Below, one piece after another: positions 8,795 through 16,703 of a stretch of 16,878 bases of DNA. Made by a program: the position numbers and the translations under genes. The stretch is from Brachionus koreanus (taxonomy: Eukaryota > Rotifera > Eurotatoria > Ploima > Brachionidae): positions 444,147-461,024 of the forward strand of contig PJRA01000018.1 in NCBI GenBank assembly GCA_016987375.1, in the 5' to 3' direction. Numbering within the stretch: position 1 is the stretch's first letter; each line of letters opens with the position of its first letter. Below the pieces are notes generated by a model that saw only the letters and a list, made by a program, of their open reading frames with translations, was not told where the DNA came from and did no database searches.

Positions 8795-9721
8795 ATGTTA
8801 TTTAATTGGCTAATTGTACAAATAGGTTTGTGTTTACTAGGGTTAAATGAAATGATAAATTCATGTGGAGTACCGGCTATTAGGCCGTCAATAAAGGCCC
8901 AACATCTGAACAGAATAATTTCAGGTGTGTCGGCAAATGCCAATTCGTGGCCTTGGGTAGTCTCGATCCGTTTTGACAACGGCACGAGCAAAAATCACAT
9001 TTGTGGCGGCTCGCTCATCCGTCTTCAATACGTTCTCACGGCGGCAAATTGTGTCTACAACAAACAGGTCGGTTTGTTGTCAGTTGTGGCCGGCTCTCAC
9101 AGACTAGACGAACAATTGACTGCCGAAAATAACATTCGAGTGAAAAAGGCCGCCATTCATCCGCGGTTTAGCATTAGAGGCGTGGGCGACAACATTGCTA
9201 TCCTAAAGCTGGAAAAAGCGCTCAATTTAAGTGAGAAAATATCGACTATTTGCTTGCCGCCGAACAGCAACGAGGCTTATGTGTTCAAAAAAAATGTGGT
9301 CATCGCAGGCTGGTCAGTGCATAAAAAACTACTAATTTTTACTAATTAATAATTTTTATTTTTCTTTTTTATTAGGGGTAGCACCACTGGCTGGAGTGAT
9401 TATGAATCAGTGTCGGCAGATTTGCACCAAATAAAATTGAGAGTGCTCAATGGAGATCCATTGTGCCAAAATTATGATTTTTTTGCATACTGTGCTCAGG
9501 ATGACAGCGAAAACAAGTCGAATATATGCTATGGCGATGCCGGCAGTCCACTTATGATAGCTAGGAGAAAACGATGGTTTTTGTATGGCATAGCTAGTTT
9601 TGTCACTGTCACCACTGATAAATTTACGTGTGTAAATACAAAGCCAAGTTATTTTTCAATTGTTCCAAGATATCTTAGATGGATTTACTCGAAATTAAAT
9701 GCTTTTAAGAGAAGAAATTGA
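8795..9721 (+). CDS. serine protease homologue (pseudoprotease) with all three triad positions altered
   Basis: There are two exons, 8795-9312 and 9376-9721, with a 63-bp phase-2 intron (gtcagt...ttattag) in the Trp codon of VVIAGW; the product is 287 aa. A signal peptide covers roughly residues 1-23, and Arg40 precedes IISG at the usual activation site. The chymotrypsin fold is clear: SWPWVVSIR, CGGSLI, ISTICLPP and SNICYGDAGSP all align with the neighbouring proteases. The triad is lost: His57 reads Asn85 (TAANC). The Asp102 site reads Asn133, with the usual N-D order inverted to D-N (GDNIAIL). Ser195 reads Ala228, and the adjacent glycine is Ser230. The frame and splice sites are intact and a polyadenylation signal lies at 9739-9744, so this is an expressed-looking gene, not a pseudogene. 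Such homologues often act as cofactors, decoys or binding proteins; that role is inferred. Confidence 0.92.
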
Positions 9722-10063
9722 AAATTTTATTTAAAAAAAATAAAAATAAAAACATTTATTCAAATAAAATTGAAAAAATAAAAAAATTATTTGTTTGCAA
9801 CTTTATTTAATGAATTTCAAACGGCAACAAGCCTATTTATTCAACAATTGATGATTGAACATGCATGGTCTAAAGAAATGAAAGACAAATAAATTTTGTA
9901 AAAATTTTTTTATTAAATTTATTTTTTCTGGTCTAGTTAAATATTATTCAAGTTTTCTTTTCTTAATTTCGATCTAGGAGACAAAAATTCAATTCAAACC
10001 AGGCAGGATCACCAGTTCATTGATGGATTTCCACTAGAGGTAATAGATTTTATTTTTTTTCTT
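9722..10063. other. AT-rich 3' flank with a tRNA-like patch
   Basis: It contains the AATAAA of the preceding gene and no protein-coding frame. On the minus strand at about 10043-9985, TACCTCTAGTGG and GGTTTGAATTG stand in the order and spacing of pol III A and B boxes. This could be a fragment of another tRNA-derived SINE; it does not fold into a good tRNA. Confidence 0.35.
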
Positions 10064-10240
10064 TTAATGGGACTTGGTTGATTCGATAAGCATTTTTCTA
10101 TAGGTCTCATTTCCTATTTTTTCCAAGCATTCTTTGATCGAGTCAGTTATTCCATTCTGACTTTTAATTTCTTAGCTCTTTCAGTTTAAATTCTATTTTC
10201 TGAGAAATATTCCTCTCTTCATTTTTATCTTCTTTAATGA
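10064..10240 (-). pseudogene. unidentified minus-strand coding remnant
   Basis: The minus strand reads KIEFKLKELRN in one frame and, after a one-base shift near 10170, about 34 codons containing ITDSIKECLEKIGNETYRKM before TAA at 10064. Charged, helix-prone sequence like this is seen in the N-terminal or linker parts of retrotransposon proteins. No family was firmly recognised and it may be chance. Confidence 0.25.
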
Positions 10241-10309
10241 AGTTCATTCAATTTTTTTAAACATTGATTTTTTGCCAAGTTGATCTTGTGTGTGTTTCTT
10301 TCGAACTAA

Positions 10310-11257
10310 AAAAACCTACAAAAGTATCACAAATACAAATTGTACATTTTAATGAGACTTTGAAACCTGAGAATTATTCCATCATGCCAATCTGGTTTCA
10401 GACAAAACATGAGTACACAAGATCAGATTTTTCTTCTCAATCAATCAATCATATTAGGGTTTAGCAAAAAATAATACACGGGTACAGTGTTTTTTGATCT
10501 TGAAAAAGCGTTTGACAAAGCTTCTCATACTGGAATTATTCACAAACTTAAAAAGTCAGGAATTAATTGGTACTTGTACAAGTGGATCAAAGAGTTTTTG
10601 ACATGCAGAAAATTCCAAGTCTCTGTTAACAATAAGCTGTCGCAAGAATTTGGTATTTCAATCGGTGAGCCACAAGGGAGCTAATTGTCTCCAACTCTTT
10701 TTTCAATCTTTTTTAGCGTCACAGTTACAGCTATTCCAAAAAAAATCCAAAAAGCTCTTTTTGCAGATGATTTGTGTATCTGGTATTCAAACAAATCACT
10801 AAAAGGAATTGAAAAAAAACTGAACCAAGCCATAAGTTGTATTTCATGCTTTTTCCGGAAATGGGGACTTGTTGTAAATACGAGCAAAATCTTTCATACG
10901 GTTTTCAAAACTGCTGGACATCGATCAAACTATGAAACAAAGTAAAGATTGAAGCTGCTCATCGCTAGTCAACTAGTTCCGTTAGAACCGTTTACAACCT
11001 TTCTAGCTATTAAATTCGATCCAAAGCTAAGTTTTAAAAACCTATTGGAAAACATCAATGAAAAAGTTATGTCAAAAATTAATTTAATACGTAGGATAAA
11101 GGGTTTAAAACTAAGAAACTCAATTGTACTATCCAAGATCGTATTCAAAAGCTTTATTCGTTCTCAGTTCGGTTACTCTTTTATTCCGATTTCATGCTCC
11201 ACGCAAAAAATTAGCACAGACCTTCAAAAATTTCAGAACAAAATATTAAGGTACTAA
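10310..11257 (+). pseudogene. LINE reverse-transcriptase domain, degenerate
   Basis: Successive plus-strand frames carry a non-LTR reverse transcriptase in the right order. FQTKHEYTR lies near the fingers. VFFDLEKAFDKASHTGIIHKL is motif A with its catalytic Asp. IKEFLTCRKFQVSVNN follows, then GEPQGS (motif B) directly followed by an in-frame TAA at about 10681 and LSPTLFSIFF. LFADDLCIW is the catalytic FADD box. KWGLVVNTSK follows, and, after a stop near 10945, LEPFTTFLAIKFDPKLSF, INLIRRIKGLKLRN and DLQKFQNKILRY. The latter part resembles the KIQNKAFRI-type element on the minus strand at 3896-4252. Stops and shifts make it inactive. Both ends are truncated; no endonuclease domain is seen. Confidence 0.9.
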
Positions 11258-11598
11258 GTAATTAAGGTTTTAAAATATTAAGTATTTTTATTCATTTAAT
11301 CATTTAAATCAATTTAAAAAAGACTAATTTTATTGAAATTTGGGACAAATATAAAGAAGTGATCAAAAGGAATTTGGCTATTATTTGACCATTTAAAGAT
11401 AAGTAGTGATGAACCACTGAAACGAATTTTGCAAACAAATACCTAATAAATAAATATAAAATTAACCAATTTTTTAGATAAATTTCAAAAGAAAAAAAAA
11501 TTATCCTTCTTAAAAATAAATTTTATAATTTATTCTAAAATATTCAAAATAAATTGTAAAAATAAAAATTTACTTTGAAAAAAAAAAAAGAGTCTAAA
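11258..11598. other. AT-rich intergenic region before the oxidase gene
   Basis: No open frame or RNA gene is seen. It may include the 3' UTR of the LINE remnant and the promoter of the oxidase, but no core promoter element stands out. Confidence 0.4.
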
Positions 11599-13030
11599 AT
11601 GGAGTTATCAAAAAACTTGATAAGAAAAAAAATAGCAATACTTGGCGCTGGCGTGATCGGCTTGAGTACCGCCGAACGCTTGATTGAAAAATATAACGAC
11701 TTTAACTTGGCAAAGTTTGGTCCAATTGATATTACAATTATTTCAGAAGCTTTTGGCGTGGACACAACTAGCGATGGTGCTGGCGGTCTGTTTCGACCAG
11801 ACGACCGATTCATACCAGGAGTAGACAAACAACTTGTGAGAAAATGGGCCACTGATTCTTTCAAATACTTTGACAATTTGTTGTTCAGCAATGAGGGTGG
11901 CAGAGCCGGTGTTTTTCAGGCTAGTGGATACCAAATGTTCGACGATGAACGCATTGTATTAATTACAATTAAATTTGGTAAAATTTTATTCTATTAAATT
12001 TAAACACACACATAAAAACAAAGGATCCAAGCTACAAGGACTATGTTTATCAATTTAGAAGTCTAAGTCAAAAAGAACTTGAGTCATTTCCCAGAAAGTT
12101 CAAGTAAACACATTTTTTGTTTTAGTTAAATTTGAAAATTAAATTCAAATTTTAGATATGGCTACTTTTCGACTACAATTGCAGTCGACACTAGAACTTA
12201 TATGCAATATTTGACCAGCAAGTAGTTTTATTTAAGAAAAATATTAGAGAAACAATTTACAAACTAAACAAACAAGACTATGCTTGAATGGAGTTAAATT
12301 TTTGAAAAAAAAATTGCATACACAACAGAAATTTGTTAGTGAACATGCCGAATATGAAATTATATTCAATTGTCTTGGATTTGGCAGCATTGAATTTTGT
12401 CATGATACAAAAATGGTTCCCATACGAGGCCAAATGATCCGTGTCAAAGCACCTTGGATCAAGCATTTCTATTATACAGACGACAATTGCTACATAATAC
12501 CAAAGTGACAAAAACTGAAAAAAAAAAAAAAAAAAACTCAAATTTTTTATTTAAATTTTTATTCATTTTTTAGCATTAATACAATTTGTCTTGGAGGTAC
12601 CAGACAAAAAGGCAACAGTTCACTCGAATTGTGTGACAAAGACAAACAAGATATTTTGAACAGATGCAAAGAGCTGTGTCCCAGTCTGGAAGTAAATTAA
12701 AAAAAAAAAAAGTTTCACTTTAAATTTACAAAATTAAATGGCTTAAGAGTGCGAGCATTGAATGGGAATGGGTGGGTTTGAGACCGCATCGAGAGCCCAT
12801 CAGAGTCGAAAAGGAAACAATTCAGCCAAGTGCCAATGACGAAAAGAATATAATTGTATTTTTATCTTTAAATAAATGATTATACTTTTAGATAAATTAT
12901 CTATTATTAGATAATACATAATTACGGACATGGCGGCAATGGAATTTCTCTATCAAGAGGAACATGCATGCACGCAGTTGACTTGCTCCTAAATTCAAAT
13001 TCAACTTATTATATAAAATCAAAATTATAA
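11599..13030 (+). CDS. DDO: peroxisomal FAD-dependent D-aspartate / D-amino-acid oxidase
   Basis: Seven exons can be joined in frame: 11599-11955, 12024-12103, 12156-12221, 12277-12504, 12574-12691, 12748-12855 and 12911-13030. They give 358 aa, close to the usual 340-350. The enzyme oxidatively deaminates D-amino acids to the 2-oxo acid, ammonia and H2O2. An N-terminal dinucleotide-binding motif GAGVIGLSTA (16-25) binds FAD, followed by TTSDGAGGLFRPD (56-68), ASGYQMF, PIRGQMIRVKAPWIKHF, LGGTRQKG, VGLRPHREPIRVE (substrate carboxylate arginine region) and HNYGHGGNG. The last residues are SKL, a canonical type 1 peroxisomal import signal. LGGTRQKG favours D-aspartate oxidase, whereas YIIP and HNYGHGG are closer to D-amino-acid oxidase, so substrate preference is open. 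In the last exon SRG stands where HWG is usual. The ATG at 11599 is chosen because the frame upstream has no other ATG. AATAAA follows at 13048. Confidence 0.95.
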
Positions 13031-13047
13031 TTTTAAATTAGTAGTCA

Positions 13048-13053
13048 AATAAA
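13048..13053 (+). promoter_or_regulatory. polyadenylation signal of the oxidase gene
   Basis: AATAAA occurs 18 bp after the TAA stop codon, the first such hexamer downstream. Confidence 0.6.
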
Positions 13054-14156
13054 TAATTTATATTTTATTTAATGTGTTAAATCGATTTTTTTCAACAATA
13101 ATTTTTTTTTTGTTTTTTTGTTTCATGACCAATTTAAATGATGCTTAATTATTTCGTCAAACAAATCGACTACTTAAAATCAAGTAAAATATTATTGTTC
13201 TTTTTAGAAAATAAAAGAGTTGTTGGCTTTCGAAATTGTTCATTCACTTCATTCACAATTAATGAATAATATCAATTTAACAAAAGAAAATAAAAGCATT
13301 AGAGTGAGATATCAACAATAAAAAAAAAAAGGAAAAATATTTTTATTGTGTTAAAGGGCGCATTTAGCTGGTTAAACTTGGCCCACGCATAAGTGTCTAA
13401 AAATTATTGATTTTTTTTTGTTGAAAATATTTTTTAAATATAACAAATTAGCATTACCTTTTTAGCTCCTTATTAGCTAATCAATTTCAAAAAATAATTT
13501 TATTAAAGTATTAATTTCATTACTGGTTTTTAATTAGAAAAAAAAAATAAAAATAAAATATAATTTGTTGTTGTTGACTATTTTACTTAGTCGTTAACAT
13601 TGAACATTTGGCCTACGTATAATATCAAAAACTCGGAACTAATTAAAAAAATTTCCTGTATTTTAATTTTTAAATTTTTAAAATTATTTTTCTTAAATCG
13701 AAAGAGATAAAAATTCAAATATTCAATATGGATTTTAAAGAAAAAAATTTAGAATAAAACCACAACTCGACAGTCACTGTTGTAGTCCTTTAAATTTTCT
13801 TTGTATTTTTGCTTTTTCTTTATTTTTGTATTCGGCTAGAAGTGGTCATTTGTTATAATTTAATAAATATATTTAAATAAGAAAATAGTTTTCTTTATTA
13901 TAATTCTTTAAGGGTTTAAGTAACAGACCGAATTAAGTAGAAGACAAAATAAATCTTTTAAGATAAAGAGCCTTAAAAGTCACATTTATGCGAGAATTAT
14001 TAAATCATTAAGCAGTTGATTTCGTTTTGAACTTGATCGAATAAATTGGCACTTTAATTCATATGCATTTCAAAAAAGAAAAAGAAATAAAAACTAATTT
14101 TTATGACACACAATTAATAATTTATCAAGTAAAAAAATAGGCTAATGGGCGCTCAA

Positions 14157-14163
14157 TGACGTC
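14157..14163 (+). promoter_or_regulatory. CRE-like heptamer TGACGTC
   Basis: TGACGTC matches seven of the eight bases of the cAMP response element TGACGTCA and lies about 345 bp upstream of the PTPRN-like start codon, in an otherwise A/T-dominated region. A single short match is weak evidence. Confidence 0.3.
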
Positions 14164-14197
14164 TGCAAAAGCTTATCGCGATTTCTTCAGATTTTTG

Positions 14198-14253
14198 CTC
14201 TTTCATTTATTCTTTCATAATGTAGACACGATTCTGAAAGAATGAAAGATGAG
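14198..14253. repeat. near-perfect inverted repeat upstream of the PTPRN-like gene
   Basis: The left arm ctctttcatttattctttca and the right arm tgaaagaatgaaagatgag are complementary along about 19 bases with small indels, around a 17-base loop. The inner 9 bp (14209-14217 with 14235-14243) pair perfectly. It could form a hairpin or be a paired factor-binding site. Confidence 0.6.
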
Positions 14254-14508
14254 AATCGAAATAAAAACGAACACAACACAACAACAAGAACAAAAAGAGA
14301 AAAGAAAAAAAAAATGAGAGAAAAAAATCAATATTTTTTAATAATAATAATTAAATTTTTTTTTTTTTTTCAAAAATTTCATTCCCTCTTAATTTGCTTT
14401 AATAATCATGAACGAACAATTTTTTTTCCAATCTAGATAGATAACTAAACAATGATCAGCACCAATGTCCAATAGTAGCAAACAAATGTCTTCTTAACAA
14501 ACACCAAC

Positions 14509-15631
14509 ATGTCTTCTAACATAATTTTAATTTTTCTTACCATTAATCAAATACTACTGAACCCATCCACCACCGCTCTAAATCAAATTGGTGAATAAAA
14601 TTAAACCAAAAAAGAAAAAAATTTTATATTCAAAATTTTTATTAATTTTTCAGGCTGTCTAATAGACGATGATTATTGTGAACCATACGAATTTTGCTTG
14701 AATGGTAAACACTTATTAAAAGAGTGAAAATATTAGTTTATAATTTAATTGTTGTTAGACTCGCTGCTTGGCATATGCGTGAGCACAGAAACGAGCGCCA
14801 AAGCTCTTCGCTCCGAGGAGCAGATCGACTTGCCTTTGATTGACACACCAATTCGCATACACAAATATAGACAAGAGTCAGACGAGGACTTGTGGGACAA
14901 AAGAGACTTGGATTCGGTGGAGCAAGAGCGAATGTTGATGCAGGACCCGTTCAGCTTGTTCATAAACGTGCCCAAACGGCCCACTATCATCAACTACGCT
15001 GAGAAGGAGCCACTAGAGGACTACGTCTTGGCCAAAGAGTACGACTACGACCAAGAGCCGAGCTCTATTGACGATCTAATTCGTCTAATGGCCGGTCAAG
15101 AGTCCGAGTCGACGAGTGACGAGTACAACTACGACTACGAACAGCCGATGAGTGTGCAGAAGCGCGATGCCGATCTGAATGACATGCTTGAGGAAATGTT
15201 CTATGTGTCGAAAGAACGCGAGCCAAGACTAATTAGATGGCTGTATTTGAACAGATACAGCTCTAGTGACACCAATGGGCCCTCCGACCAGTCAGACTAT
15301 GAGCCTTTGTTGATCAATCGACTTAAATCAATACTAAAAGAGAATATTATTATTGAGCAAATTTTCAATGATATGACTAAACAAGAAAAATCTAATTTGG
15401 CTAATTTGCCATCTAGTGTCGAATTTCAACAGAGTCAAGTTTCAAGTACAATTTTTTTTTTCCTAATAAAAGATAGAAATTTTTTTTTGTTTGTTTATTT
15501 TTATTAGCTGTTAAAAACAATAATGAAAAAGAAGCTAAATTGTTTAGTGCAGATGAGATGGATTTGTTTTCGGAAAATGGCCAATTTGACATTATTGACA
15601 CATCGTTTATTTTCATACAGCTCAGTAGACG
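14509..15631 (+). CDS. PTPRN: PTPRN/IA-2-like secretory-granule receptor, N-terminal part (gene continues past the window)
   Basis: Exons are 14509-14590, 14654-14704, 14759-15445 and 15508-15631, with introns of 63, 54 and 62 bp. The frame is continuous for 314 codons and leaves the last exon in phase 2 at a consensus CG|GTAAGT donor. Residues 1-23 form a signal peptide (IILIFLTINQILL). Four cysteines at 29, 36, 42 and 51 have the spacing C-x6-C-x5-C-x8-C with GCL at the start and a C-terminal (N/D)-D-x-L-x-G-x-C. This is the pattern at the start of the RESP18-homology region of IA-2/ICA512, a pseudophosphatase of dense-core vesicles. The rest is acidic, with Tyr/Asp clusters (EYDYDQEP, DEYNYDYEQ) that are plausible sulphation sites, and Lys-Arg sites at about 92, 117 and 179 that suit prohormone convertases. 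The membrane and phosphatase-like domains would lie to the right. Identity rests on the Cys motif, so a different granule protein remains possible. Confidence 0.72.
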
Positions 15632-15711
15632 GTAAGTTTTTTTTTTAGTTTTTTAGTCAAAACAAAAAAAAATTGAGTAAGTAACTATTCTTTCTTGTTT
15701 ATCTGTATCAG

Positions 15712-15933
15712 TGTAAAGTCTCGAGTTTGGACTTTAGGTAGTAAAGCCAAGAAATAAATAAAACAATTTAATTTAGTTAAAAGTTTATTTAATGGAATCC
15801 AAAGTTAATACAATTACGTAGTGGTTTATATAGTAGCTAAGAGTCAGTGTGCCCTGACTGCAGTTATGACTTAGTACATTTAAATAAGGTGTTGAGTGAA
15901 AGATTGAGAGACGTCAAAACTCGGGTCTTAACA
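15712..15933 (-). mobile_element. LTR-like element copy 1 (solo LTR)
   Basis: This 222-bp unit has TG...CA ends and lies inside the large intron of the PTPRN-like gene. ATCAG occurs on both sides (15707-15711 and 15933-15937), a 4-5 bp target-site duplication. Read on the minus strand it has a TATATAAA box (15832-15825) followed about 40 bp later by AATAAA (15789-15784), the order expected of U3-R-U5. No primer-binding site or internal coding sequence adjoins it. About 21 bp at its two ends are also imperfectly inverted (17 of 21), so a MITE is the alternative. Confidence 0.65.
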
Positions 15934-16266
15934 TCAGTATATATTATTAGGTAATGTTTTTAATGCAACGTTTCCCATCTGACACAATGGTAGCTGCATC
16001 GAGTTGATCATCTACACAGATATTTTGAGGATTTTTCCGCCCTCAATGGGTTTTGAACCCTCGGTCCTCTGCTTAAATGACTTACACACAAATCATTAGC
16101 TTAGCTTAACAAGCTTAAAATATTTATCATTTTTTTTTTTAATTTATTAATTTTTTTATTGCTGAAATTGAAGGCTACAGGTTACTCACGTTTTATAGCG
16201 TATGTAATAAGACAAAAAATGTGTCATAGTATATTTCTATCTATAAATGATTTTATTTTAAAATTT
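15934..16266. other. spacer between the two LTR-like copies, holding a SINE
   Basis: These 333 bp contain the minus-strand SINE and then A/T-rich sequence without coding potential. No tRNA primer-binding site abuts either LTR-like copy, so this is not a convincing internal region of one retroelement. Confidence 0.5.
15960..16115 (-). repeat. tRNA-derived SINE, second copy
   Basis: On the minus strand it starts with an A-box-like AAGCTAAGCTAATGA and has an excellent B box GGTTCAAAACC (16059-16049). The body matches the copy at 3530-3672 (TTTGTGTGTAAGTCAT, AGAGGACCGA, TTCAAAA, TTGAGGG). The T-arm GGGTTCAAAACCC is still a perfect stem, so this copy is better preserved in its tRNA head. The exact 3' end is uncertain. 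Confidence 0.7.
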
Positions 16267-16488
16267 TGTAAAGTCTCTGGTTTGGACTTTTGGGATTAAA
16301 ACCAAGAAATAAATAAAACAATTTAATTTAGTTAAAAGTTTATTTAATGGAATCCAAAGTTAATACAATTACGTAGTGGTTTATATAGTAGCTAAGAGTC
16401 AGTGTGCCCTGACTGCAGTTATGACTTAGTACATTTAAATAAGGTCTAGAGAGAACGATTAAGAGATGACAAAACTCGGGTATTAACA
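16267..16488 (-). mobile_element. LTR-like element copy 2
   Basis: It is 222 bp, colinear with copy 1 at a constant offset of 555 bp with no indel. The central 144 bp are identical; the outer 35 and 43 bp carry 6 and 8 differences. TATATAAA lies at 16387-16380 on the minus strand. The flanks (aattt and gtttt) show no target-site duplication, so it may have lost one by recombination or be a truncated relative. Confidence 0.65.
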
Positions 16489-16703
16489 GTTTTTTAATTT
16501 CGATTATTGGAGATTTGAGGTGTAATGGCTTAAAGATGGCATCATTCTACATGAATGGGTGAATTTCTTTTGCTATCAATTCTTGTTTTGTCTTGCCAAT
16601 AATTTTGGATTCGCAGTTGTTACACTAAACATATATCATCATCATCAATTTCGATAATAATCATTCTTTACTTATTTTCTTTTTTTTTCAACAATCTTTT
16701 TTC
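16489..16703. other. intronic sequence, possibly 3' part of the mariner-like remnant
   Basis: No coding frame. It lies just past the stop of the transposase remnant on the minus strand and may include its 3' UTR and inverted repeat, which could not be identified. A short ATC microsatellite lies near 16636. Confidence 0.35.

Larger units (their letters stand above)
13031..14508. other. long AT-rich intergenic region
   Basis: It begins with the oxidase polyadenylation signal (13048-13053). About 1.4 kb then show no coding frame that looks real; the open frame at 14242-14436 is Lys/Asn/Phe low complexity. Many homopolymer A/T runs occur. The last 350 bp, with a hairpin and a CRE-like heptamer, are the likely regulatory region of the gene starting at 14509. 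Confidence 0.5.

Noticed and set aside
8795..9721. Calling the triad-less protease a pseudogene
   Set aside because: Frame, splice sites, signal peptide, cysteines and polyadenylation signal are all intact; the changes are confined to catalytic positions.
11544..11934. Minus-strand frames over the first oxidase exon
   Set aside because: These are shadows of the FAD-binding exon, which has clear motifs and splice continuity on the plus strand.
12894..12910. Using the first acceptor (acttttag) for the last oxidase exon
   Set aside because: It would run into TAA after nine codons; the second acceptor keeps the frame into HNYGHGG and the SKL end.
14242..14436. 64-codon ATG frame, MKDENRNKNEH...
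   Set aside because: It is Lys/Asn/Phe low complexity over A and T runs and overlaps the inverted repeat in the probable promoter of the next gene.
15712..16488. A single TRIM or LARD element with two LTRs and a 333-bp internal region
   Set aside because: Copy 1 has its own ATCAG duplication on both sides, the outer flanks of the pair do not match, no primer-binding site follows either repeat, and the space between holds an independent SINE.
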